From assembly GCA_029974855.1 (NCBI GenBank), contig JARKQO010000321.1:1-20641 (forward strand): DNA of 20,641 bases. The letters are read 5' to 3'. Under the pieces are notes generated by a model. That model made no database searches. It was given only the letters and a program-made list of their open reading frames with translations, and was not told the DNA's origin. Positions 15,505 to 20,641 of this stretch are shown piece by piece (within the stretch, counting starts at the first letter, position 1; each line of letters opens with the position of its first letter). The stretch comes from Eubacteriales bacterium (lineage in GTDB: Bacteria > Bacillota_A > Clostridia > Christensenellales > Aristaeellaceae). The position numbers and the translations under genes are program-made.

Positions 15505-15513
15505 TGGTATAAT
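15485..15513 (+). promoter_or_regulatory. Extended -10 promoter of gene C
   Basis: TGGTATAAT (the TATAAT is 15508-15513) is a full extended -10 element. Only a weak -35 (TTACAA) lies 17 bases upstream. GAGGTG at 15531-15536 is the ribosome site 5 bases before the ATG at 15542. Confidence 0.75.
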
Positions 15514-15536
15514 GTGCCTATCAACATCATGAGGTG
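15502..15536. repeat. 35-base promoter/RBS direct repeat, copy 1
   Basis: A block from CTATGGTATAATG to CATCATGAGGTG is identical over 35 bases to 18250-18284. It carries the -10 element and, here, the working ribosome site of gene C. Confidence 0.9.
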
Positions 15537-15541
15537 CACCT

Positions 15542-16348
15542 ATGAAAAGAATGCTTTGCGTGGTTTTGGCAATGCTCCTCCTTCCCGCTATCGCCTTGGC
15601 CGAGGAAATCCACCTGCTATGGGATATCCCCTTTCCCCAAAGCGCCTACCAGTTTGTTCGGGACGCGGAACGGATCAAGGGGATCAAGATGCATTACATC
15701 CCTTTTCCTGCGTACCCTTCTTCGGGTATGATGGTGACTGAGACCGCAAAGTCTGCGGAAGATCAAGATTTGCAACTCTTTGGCATCCCTTTTGAACTAG
15801 AGTACTCCCATACCTGCTGGAATCTTCCTGAAAGAAAAGGCAATACGGTTTACGAATATGTCACTATCACCTTTCCCTCCCTCTCCTCCAGCCGCTATTC
15901 ATCTGAGGAGCTTTCAGCAGTGGAAGCCTTCGAAAAAGGTCTTATGTGGACGGAAACAATCTGGCGTGAACTTGGGAATAAGTACGGTAATCCTTCCTAT
16001 GGCGCCATCGTATACGAAAGCAACTTTTCTGAGTGGGCAGACGGCACAGCCTCTTACATATCTGAAGTAGAAGCGTTGTCCCAGCAGGACATTGAAAAAC
16101 TGCTAAAGGCTCCGTCAAGTTTTGTTCAGAATGCTCGGGAAGAATACCCCTACCCCAGCGAAGGGCGTTCTATTAAAGTCTCGCTGTATTATGGCAACAT
16201 TTATTCCAAGGCGACCTATGTTACCTATACAGACGGCTCTTTCGCCTATCACAATCAACTGCGATATGATGCCAAGTTATCGGATCCGCCCAGATCCTAT
16301 CGAGAAGAAAAGAAGCAAAAGCAGCCTTACTCCGATACCGGCCTGTAA
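15542..16348 (+). CDS. Exported array protein C (WDIP family)
   Basis: A 268-residue secreted protein. The signal peptide is residues 1-20 (MKRMLCVVLAMLLLPAIALA), with cleavage at ALA. The mature part starts EEIHLLWDIPFPQSAYQFVR, then LQLFGIPFELEYSH (77-90), a FPSLSSSRYSSEEL segment, LGNKYGNPSYGAIVYES (144-160) and FSEWADGTASYISE. It ends QPYSDTGL. It is closest to protein D: LLWDIPF, LFG[IV]PF and YES-[ND]-[FY]-x-x-W-x-DG are shared. No enzyme motif is visible. It is transcribed alone, from the extended -10 promoter to the terminator at 16367. A cell-surface binding role is inference only. Confidence 0.8.
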   Translation: MKRMLCVVLAMLLLPAIALAEEIHLLWDIPFPQSAYQFVRDAERIKGIKMHYIPFPAYPSSGMMVTETAKSAEDQDLQLFGIPFELEYSHTCWNLPERKGNTVYEYVTITFPSLSSSRYSSEELSAVEAFEKGLMWTETIWRELGNKYGNPSYGAIVYESNFSEWADGTASYISEVEALSQQDIEKLLKAPSSFVQNAREEYPYPSEGRSIKVSLYYGNIYSKATYVTYTDGSFAYHNQLRYDAKLSDPPRSYREEKKQKQPYSDTGL

Positions 16349-16364
16349 GGCCTCGGGTAGGCAT

Positions 16365-16435
16365 GGCGGGAGCCAGCGCGGCTCCCGTTTTTGCTTTTTA
16401 CAATGGCGTTTTATCTTATAAATTTTACGCCGCTA
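16365..16435. repeat. 71-base intergenic direct repeat, copy 2
   Basis: This matches 15434-15504 with three differences, but instead of leading into a -10 element and gene it stops abruptly at the tape-measure fragment. The last bases (16425-16435) are read as the final codons of that fragment. It marks one recombination junction of the insertion. Confidence 0.85.
16367..16399 (+). terminator. Rho-independent terminator of gene C
   Basis: CGGGAGCC, loop AGCGC, GGCTCCCG, then TTTTTGCTTTTT, 18 bases after the gene C stop. It is identical to the gene B terminator. Confidence 0.9.
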
Positions 16436-17147
16436 GGGGCAAAGGGAATGCTTCCTGGGCCACTCCCCGGGCCTTGGCATAGTCCTGCCACATCTTGACA
16501 ACACTTTTTGTCACACCCGCATTGCTCACCAAGGCGTTGTTTTCGCTTTTGATACCCTCTGTGGCCGTTACAACGGATTGAGCGAACCCCAAGTTGGCCT
16601 GTCTGCCAAAGGCGGCGGCTTCCTTAAGACGCAGGATCGTGTTGGTAGCCTGATCCAGGGAGAATCCACGGGTCAGCAGGTTTTTATAGGCGTTGGCAGC
16701 GGAGGCGGAATCCAGAAACGCGTCGGATACCTGATCAACGGCTTCTTTGATCGCCAGGGAACCAACGCCGTTTTGGGTTGCCACGCTTTGCAAGCCCATC
16801 ATGGCGGTTTGGTAGGCCTGTGCAACGGTAATCCCGTGATCTACCGCCTTTGCAATTCCCTCCAGGGCGGATGTGGCCGCTTTGTGGATGTCCTTCCAAT
16901 CAACCTCTGCTTGCTTTGTCCCCTCCTGGCTTTTCTCTCCAAATTGCGCCATCTTCTCCCCCGCCTTTTCAGCGGCGGCCCCTACATCCTCCATTCCCTT
17001 TTCGGTTGAGGAAAAGGAAGCTTGGCGCATCATTCCCTCTATCTGCGTAACAAGGCCTTGGATGCCCCTGGTCACATCGTTAATGACGGTTTCCACGCCC
17101 TCTGTTACAGCCCGAACCCGAATCACCAATTCGCCGATGTCAGCCAA
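16425..17147 (-). pseudogene. 5' fragment of a tail tape-measure gene
   Basis: About 240 codons from a TTG start (AGGTGA upstream), giving ADIGELVIRVRAVTEGVETV at the N-terminus. This matches the start of the complete tape measure, and the DNA around both TTG starts is also alike. The fragment then has a core typical of other clostridial tape measures: ANAYKNLLTRGFSLDQATNT, LKEAAAFGRQANLGFAQSV, EGIKSENNALVSNAGVTKSV and KMWQDYAKARG. A normal protein would continue for many hundreds of residues. Here the frame ends in PLPLAA, inside the 71-base repeat of the exported-protein array. It is therefore truncated at its 3' end by recombination. It sits downstream of the tail chaperones, as an original tape-measure gene should. 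It could be translated, but a complete product is impossible. Confidence 0.85.
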
Positions 17148-17229
17148 TGCTCTCACCTGCTCCTTCCCAATACTGTCTGTACGGTTTACTTCCGTTTCAC
17201 GGAGGTTTCCCCTATCTATTGGCCGTAAC

Positions 17230-17257
17230 AAAAAAGCAACCGCTTTGTAACGGTTGC
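17230..17257 (-). terminator. Rho-independent terminator of gene D
   Basis: On the minus strand, GCAACCG pairs with CGGTTGC around an 8-base loop and is followed by TTTTTTGTT. It lies 25 bases past the stop of gene D. It should also reduce minus-strand read-through into the tape-measure fragment. Confidence 0.88.
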
Positions 17258-17281
17258 CTTTCCGGCTTTCTTCCTATTCTT

Positions 17282-18148
17282 TTATAGCCCGGTATCAGTA
17301 TAGCCATCCATTTTTCTTTCCTTCGTTTCTCTACCCGGTTTACCCGGCCCAATTTCCTCGCGGGAAAAATACGTAAGATAGCAACTGGGAAAAAAGTACC
17401 GTGACTCTGTAATCTCAAAACTGGTTCGCAATTTTGTATTGAACATGGTTGAATAGAAAGTCAAACTATAATTCTCTGATGGGATTTCCAAACCCTGGGC
17501 AATTTCCTCCATCCTCACCAGCTCGCCATCCCGGAAAACCTCCTCAAGCGGCAGAAGGTCGTAGCCCTCCACATATTCACATATTCCATCCTCCCACGCC
17601 TGATAATCGCTTTCATACTGCACTTCAACCACCTCTGGCGTGCCAACCGCCCCAAAGAACCCCCCCCATATCTTAGCGCATCGAGCGTATGCGGTTTCGC
17701 GGACTTCCTCCGGATCGTCCATGGAAAAGCGATCTCTGTGGTAAACATGATTGGGAAAATCAAGAATAAAGGTGGAACTGATTACCCTGGCCCTAGATCC
17801 CAGCTCCGGTCTATAGAGTACGCTTTCATATAGAAAGGAAAACGGCACGCCAAACAGCGTTAATTCTTGTCCTTCCTGGGGAAGAACCTTCTCGCCAGCC
17901 CTGTTGTATTTATTGTATTCCGTCCCAGTGGGTTCCTCCATCCGTATCCCCTTTTGTGTTTCCAGAATCAAACACACATCCTCCGCCTCCAGGTTGAAGG
18001 GGATATCCCATAGCAAATGGAATCCTTCCTCTTTTTGCTGGGTGCGCATGGAGTCAATTTTCTCCGGCGTCGCCGCCAGGGCATATGGCAGCAACAACAA
18101 GCAAAGCACCGTCGCGCACAATGCGGCCAAAAACCGTTTCCCCTTCAT
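17282..18148 (-). CDS. Exported array protein D (WDIP family)
   Basis: A 288-residue secreted protein and the only array gene on the phage strand. The signal peptide is residues 1-25 (MKGKRFLAALCATVLCLLLL, then PYALA). After a short linker comes EGFHLLWDIPFNLEAEDV (41-58), LTLFGVPFSFLYES (96-109), FPNHVYHRDRFSMDD (131-145), GAVGTPEVVEVQYES (166-180) and YQAWEDGICEYVEGYDLLPL. It ends YTDTGL. These blocks align in order with protein C. I chose the ATG at 18148 because GGGAGGG lies before it and the signal peptide starts there; the open frame back to 18220 has no ribosome site. It has its own promoter (18194-18222) and terminator (17230-17257). Function is unknown. Confidence 0.8.
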   Translation of the reverse strand: MKGKRFLAALCATVLCLLLLPYALAATPEKIDSMRTQQKEEGFHLLWDIPFNLEAEDVCLILETQKGIRMEEPTGTEYNKYNRAGEKVLPQEGQELTLFGVPFSFLYESVLYRPELGSRARVISSTFILDFPNHVYHRDRFSMDDPEEVRETAYARCAKIWGGFFGAVGTPEVVEVQYESDYQAWEDGICEYVEGYDLLPLEEVFRDGELVRMEEIAQGLEIPSENYSLTFYSTMFNTKLRTSFEITESRYFFPSCYLTYFSREEIGPGKPGRETKERKMDGYTDTGL

Positions 18149-18193
18149 TTCGGCAGCCCTCCCACATGGATCGTTGATTATTATCTGCCTGCC

Positions 18194-18222
18194 ATTATAT
18201 AGGGTTTGCCACCCGTCCACAA
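18194..18222 (-). promoter_or_regulatory. Promoter of gene D
   Basis: On the minus strand, TTGTGG and a perfect TATAAT are separated by 17 bases, 46 bases before the ATG at 18148. It is back to back with the promoter of gene E. Confidence 0.72.
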
Positions 18223-18231
18223 GGCTCTTTC

Positions 18232-18261
18232 TTGCGATGATGCTTCCAACTATGGTATAAT
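18232..18261 (+). promoter_or_regulatory. Extended -10 promoter of gene E
   Basis: TTGCGA, 18 bases, then TGG-TATAAT (TATAAT at 18256-18261). The -10 lies in the 35-base repeat shared with gene C. The leader to the ATG at 18341 is longer than in gene C, at about 75 bases. Confidence 0.72.
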
Positions 18262-18284
18262 GTGCCTATCAACATCATGAGGTG
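18250..18284. repeat. 35-base promoter/RBS direct repeat, copy 2
   Basis: Identical to 15502-15536. Here the GAGGTG ribosome site no longer serves the gene directly. Gene E starts 57 bases further on with a second site (GGGAG), so the coding part and the promoter block seem to have been joined secondarily. Confidence 0.9.
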
Positions 18285-18340
18285 TGGATTTTTTTCACAT
18301 ACTACAATTGGTACCAAGGATAACAGGGAGAAATACACAT

Positions 18341-19327
18341 ATGAAGATGAAACACCACCTCTCACTTCTTCTGGCGCTCCTTACGCTTCTTGCCTTGCCC
18401 CTGACCGCTCTGGCGGAAACCCCCTTCACCCTGCGTAACGGGTACTACTGGGGGATGACCAAAGAAGCGGCGTTGGCCTTGGTGGAGGAGGAGGGGATCG
18501 GGCCGGACACCAGCAAGGGCCCCAGTGTGATTGCCCTACAAAATGTACCCTTTGGAAATGCTACGGCCAGTCAAATGTTGTTGGCTTTTGATACTGAAGC
18601 ACTCACGCTCAACAGGGTTATCTATTCCATCGGAAGCGTTCCGGAGGATCACGACGATGAACTGATAGCACTGTTTAACAGCCTTGTGCAGACCTTGACC
18701 GATCTGTATGGCGCTCCTGACGACACCATGTCTCATATTTCCGCGCTTTGGCACCTGCCGAATGTGGAAATTTCGGTAGTGGTTGCCAACAATCGTAACG
18801 AGGAAGGACGCAAGCAATATTCCATTACATTGAAGCCCCCGGAGCGGAAGCTTGAGGATTCAGGGTATGAATCCGGCCAGTATAAAGCAGGCGTTGATCT
18901 TCCCGCCGGAGAATATGTGCTGTTGGCAACATCCAACTACGGCGGATATTTCTCTGTCTCTTTGGACGCAAATGGAAATCATATTCTTTTTAATGATAAT
19001 TTTGAAACAAATTCTATCATAACCGTTGAAAGAGGAGACTACGTAGAGCTTTCTCGTTGCGTTGCATTCCTTGCCGGGATTTTCTATCAAGACTACTCAA
19101 TCAAAGAAGGCATGAGCGGCGTTATGCTGAAAGTTGGCCGCGGATATGACATCGCGCCCGGCGAGTACAGGCTTAAGGCGGATGAGGGCGGATATGGGGG
19201 ATATTATTGCATCTATACCGACAGCAGAAGGAGCGATATCATCGCCAATGACAATTTTGACAATACGGCCTATGTTTCAGTGGCGGATGGGCAATATCTA
19301 TTGTTAAGCCGTTGCTCCATCCAATAA
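18341..19327 (+). CDS. Exported array protein E with two C-terminal beta repeats
   Basis: A 328-residue secreted protein. The signal peptide is residues 1-25, ending LTALA. Residues 26-175 are the array domain: ETPFTLRNGYYWGMTKEAAL, VIALQNVPFG, LTDLYGAPDD and a Trp strand. At 172-176 EDSGY occupies the place where relatives end in -DTGL or -NSGF. Two repeats of about 70 residues follow: 175-240 (YKAGVDLPAGEYVLLA, FSVSLDANGNHILFNDNF, VERGDYVELSRC) and 260-326 (YDIAPGEYRLKADEGG, SDIIANDNFDN, YVSVADGQYLLLSRC). The paired repeats each end SRC, so a disulphide is possible. This PAGEY repeat is common in exported Firmicutes proteins and its role is unknown. The start is at 18341, with GGGAG 10 bases upstream. 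Confidence 0.82.
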   Translation: MKMKHHLSLLLALLTLLALPLTALAETPFTLRNGYYWGMTKEAALALVEEEGIGPDTSKGPSVIALQNVPFGNATASQMLLAFDTEALTLNRVIYSIGSVPEDHDDELIALFNSLVQTLTDLYGAPDDTMSHISALWHLPNVEISVVVANNRNEEGRKQYSITLKPPERKLEDSGYESGQYKAGVDLPAGEYVLLATSNYGGYFSVSLDANGNHILFNDNFETNSIITVERGDYVELSRCVAFLAGIFYQDYSIKEGMSGVMLKVGRGYDIAPGEYRLKADEGGYGGYYCIYTDSRRSDIIANDNFDNTAYVSVADGQYLLLSRCSIQ

Positions 19328-19339
19328 TCCGCACCTCCT

Positions 19340-19364
19340 GGCGGGAGCCCCTGCGGCTCCCGCC
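19340..19364. other. Perfect hairpin at the array/phage boundary
   Basis: GGCGGGAGCC, a 5-base loop, GGCTCCCGCC. The stem is that of the array terminators, but no T-tract follows on either strand. It lies 12 bases after gene E and 2 bases before the gpGT stop (convergent genes). It is probably a terminator whose T-run was lost at the junction, and it marks the right end of the insertion. Confidence 0.7.
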
Positions 19365-19366
19365 CC

Positions 19367-19980
19367 CTACACCCACTCCCCCCCGCTGCCCAAAAACGCA
19401 GCGCCGTCCACCTGCTCCTCCTGGTCCCCGGCCCCGTGCAAATTGTTCCAGGCCCGGATCACCTCGCCAATTTCGTCCATGTAGTAGTCCTCCAGCAGCT
19501 CCCGCTTGCTGATGCCGATGGAAAGGGCGCTGGCGATCAGCCGTTGGAACCAGGCGTCGCCGTCACCGCGCGTACCCTGGCCCACAGCCCCCGCGCGGTC
19601 TGCATAAAATTTTCAATGCCGTTGACCTCCAGCCAAGCCAGGGCCATCTCCCCCAGGCCGTCCAGGCCCACGGCCGGGTCCTGGAGCAAATCCCCCTCGG
19701 GGATGCCGGAAAGCTCGGCAAAGACGCGCACCGCCTCCCCGGGCAGCACGGCCAGGGCCCGCAGCAGCAGGGCTTGCAAGCCCTCCGGGGTGAGGTGCTT
19801 CAGCTCCTCCAGGGCGCCGTCCGCCTGGGGGAACAGGGCCCGGATCACGGCGTCGGGCAGCTGGTTCAGCAGCCGGGTGGCAGCCAAAAACGCCCCGATG
19901 GGCATGCGCTTGATCTCGTAGCCCCGCACCTTGCGGGACTGGGGGATGGATGTGTTGACGCTGTTTTTCGTGGGGTTCAT
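19367..19980 (-). CDS. Tail assembly chaperone gpGT (-1 frameshift product)
   Basis: A fusion made when ribosomes slip back one base at 19606-19612. It is about 204 residues: the first 125 are those of gpG, then about 79 from the -1 frame, including GDGDAWFQRLIASALSIGIS, KRELLEDYYMDEIGEVIRAW and NNLHGAGDQEEQ. In siphophages the long chaperone binds the tape measure while its extension recruits tail-tube subunits, in a set ratio to the short form. The RELLEDYYMDE-[IV]-x-x-[VM]-[IL]-x-x-W core is typical of Firmicutes T-type extensions. No in-frame ATG with a ribosome site precedes the extension, which supports frameshifting over independent translation. The coordinates span both frames; the join is at about 19606. 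Confidence 0.85.
19537..19980 (-). CDS. Tail assembly chaperone gpG (short form)
   Basis: A 147-residue, mostly helical acidic protein: SRKVRGYEIKRMPIGAFLAA, then LLNQLPDAVIRALFP, LTPEGLQALLLRALAVLPGE, LLQDPAVGLDGLGEMALAW and the late LEVNGIENFMQTARGLW. It lies after the major tail protein, in the standard place for the chaperone that keeps the tape measure soluble. The start at 19980 has AGGAGG 7 bases upstream; the open frame back to 20301 crosses two hairpins and has no such site. The in-frame stop at 19537 gives the short form when no slip occurs. Confidence 0.88.
   Translation of the reverse strand: MNPTKNSVNTSIPQSRKVRGYEIKRMPIGAFLAATRLLNQLPDAVIRALFPQADGALEELKHLTPEGLQALLLRALAVLPGEAVRVFAELSGIPEGDLLQDPAVGLDGLGEMALAWLEVNGIENFMQTARGLWARVRAVTATPGSNG
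19606..19612 (-). promoter_or_regulatory. Programmed -1 frameshift site A-AAT-TTT
   Basis: On the minus strand the gpG frame reads GAA AAT TTT ATG, forming the X-XXY-YYZ heptamer A-AAT-TTT. In the -1 frame a TGA stop lies immediately before AAA TTT TAT, so the extension frame opens exactly at the slip site. It stays open for 79 codons to 19367. The gpG frame itself closes 22 codons after the slip. Confidence 0.85.
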
Positions 19981-20018
19981 GAGGTAACCTCCTGTATATT
20001 TATGGATAAGCGTTTTCA

Positions 20019-20052
20019 GCGGGAGCGGCTTGCGCCGCTCCCGCCTTTTCTT
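20019..20052 (+). terminator. Hairpin with plus-strand T-tract upstream of gpG
   Basis: An 11-base perfect stem (GCGGGAGCGGC, loop TTGC, GCCGCTCCCGC) is followed on the plus strand by CTTTTCTTT. It resembles the array terminators and could block antisense transcripts coming from the array. There is no plus-strand gene directly before it. On the minus strand it lies in the gpG leader. Confidence 0.55.
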
Positions 20053-20101
20053 TCCTAACTCATACCCTTGGCCGCCTGAAACGCGGTCAAAAAGTGGGAT
20101 T

Positions 20102-20151
20102 CCAAAGGGATGTATCCCTTTGGTGGGGATGGAAGGGGTGAAACCCCTTCC
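20102..20151 (-). promoter_or_regulatory. Tandem hairpins between major tail protein and gpG
   Basis: Two perfect hairpins: GGAAGGGG/CCCCTTCC (20131-20151) and CCAAAGGGA/TCCCTTTGG (20102-20123). On the minus strand the second is followed within about 10 bases by TTTTT. They lie right after the major tail protein stop. A partial terminator or mRNA 3' protector that keeps tail-tube expression above that of the chaperones is a reasonable inference. Confidence 0.5.
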
Positions 20152-20153
20152 CC

Positions 20154-20641
20154 CTACACCCCCGGCTTGGTCTCCGCCGCGCTCAAAAACGCGGTGCAGG
20201 CGGCGGCGTTGCTCTTGTCCTCGGCTAGCTGCATCACAGCCCAGGGGGCCAAGGTGGGCAGCAGGGGCCGTTTGAACACGCCGGTGACGATCACCTCGCA
20301 CACGGTGACGCTGTCCTTGCGGGTGGTGAAGTTGTCGAACTTGATGCCCGTCATCTCAAAAAGCCGGTAGTTGAAGTAGAAGGGCAGGCCGTCCACGGTG
20401 TCCACCACGAAGCGGAGGGCGTACTCCTTGTTGGGCATGGAGAAATCCCCCTCCAGGGTCTGGGTGTCCTCGTCAAAGGCGCCCAGGCCCAACTCCGCCA
20501 TCTTCTCCAGGGGCACCTCCGCCACCCGGATCTCCACCTCCTCCCCGGTGACGTCCTTGATCTGGGCGTAGAGGGTGTCGTCGTAGTACAGATCGGTGCT
20601 GGTTTCCTTGGCGGTGCGGGTCATCTGCCCGGCAAAGGGCA
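20154..20641 (-). CDS. Major tail protein, phi13 type (5' end outside window)
   Basis: At least 156 residues of the tail-tube subunit. The frame is open to the window edge, reading PFAGQ before the internal Met at 20624, so the true start is probably beyond the window. Visible parts are TRTAKETSTDLYYDDTLYAQ, VEIRVAEVPLEKMAELGLG, then PFYFNYRLFEMTGIKFDNF, TTRKDSVTVCEVIVTGVFKR and a C-terminal AEDKSNAAACTAFLSAAET. The late block NYRLFEMTGIKFDNFTTRKD is characteristic of phi13-family major tail proteins. Next come the tandem hairpins and gpG, the normal siphophage order. Confidence 0.85.
   Translation of the reverse strand, partial: PFAGQMTRTAKETSTDLYYDDTLYAQIKDVTGEEVEIRVAEVPLEKMAELGLGAFDEDTQTLEGDFSMPNKEYALRFVVDTVDGLPFYFNYRLFEMTGIKFDNFTTRKDSVTVCEVIVTGVFKRPLLPTLAPWAVMQLAEDKSNAAACTAFLSAAETKPGV

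Noticed and set aside
17148..17231. Extended start of the tape-measure fragment at 17231
   Set aside because: Homology to the complete tape measure begins exactly at the TTG at 17147, which has AGGTGA upstream. The extra residues run back toward the gene D terminator.
19981..20301. Longer start for gpG at 20301
   Set aside because: The extra frame overlaps the end of the major tail protein and three hairpins. ATG 19980 has a perfect AGGAGG at proper distance.

Overview
The window is mostly the late (tail, host-recognition and lysis) region of a siphophage-type prophage, read on the minus strand from the right edge leftwards. The host looks like a high-GC member of the Firmicutes, probably class Clostridia. 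The evidence is the strong AGGAGG-type ribosome sites, a phi13-type major tail protein, a Gly-rich tip protein and an XkdX-like small protein next to an NlpC/P60-SH3 endolysin, and exported proteins with YK-x-G-x-D-[LI]-PAGEY repeats. The order suggestion (Oscillospirales or Christensenellales) is only an impression from protein style. No integrase, att site or tRNA is visible.

Layout from right to left. The window opens inside the major tail protein gene (20154-20641, partial). After paired hairpins come the tail assembly chaperones gpG and gpGT (19367-19980), joined by a -1 programmed frameshift at A-AAT-TTT. The tail tape-measure gene should follow directly. Instead there is an insertion of about 5.5 kb (13.8-19.36 kb) that is lower in GC than the phage genes. 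It holds five genes for exported proteins, four on the plus strand and one on the minus strand, with their own promoters and terminators, plus the stub of a sixth. It also holds an orphan 5' fragment of a tape-measure gene. A complete tape-measure gene (9970-13797) follows, then Dit, a ReqiPepy6 Gp37-like baseplate protein, a baseplate/receptor-binding protein, a BppU-like protein, two tandem paralogous tail-fibre proteins, a glycine-rich tip protein, two small tail-module proteins, the endolysin, a membrane-anchored coiled-coil protein and a holin.

Left of the lysis genes is a separate minus-strand two-gene unit: a TNT-domain (NAD(P)+ glycohydrolase-type) toxin and a probable immunity partner. 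It is bounded on both sides by nearly identical terminators in the same orientation, which is a moron-like arrangement. A plus-strand GlsB/YeaQ-type small membrane protein lies at the left edge.

The most notable part is the exported-protein array. All five proteins have a signal peptide, share three short motifs in the same order (a W-[DG]-[IM]-P segment, a second hydrophobic-P segment, and a G-x-P segment preceded by a helix, with YG in most) and have an S/T/N-x-x-G-[LF] end. In one of them that end runs on into two beta-type repeats. The genes sit exactly between two tape-measure 5' ends. I propose that they are lysogen-expressed surface proteins, possibly superinfection-exclusion factors aimed at tape measures. 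The array structure is seen in the sequence; the function is inference.
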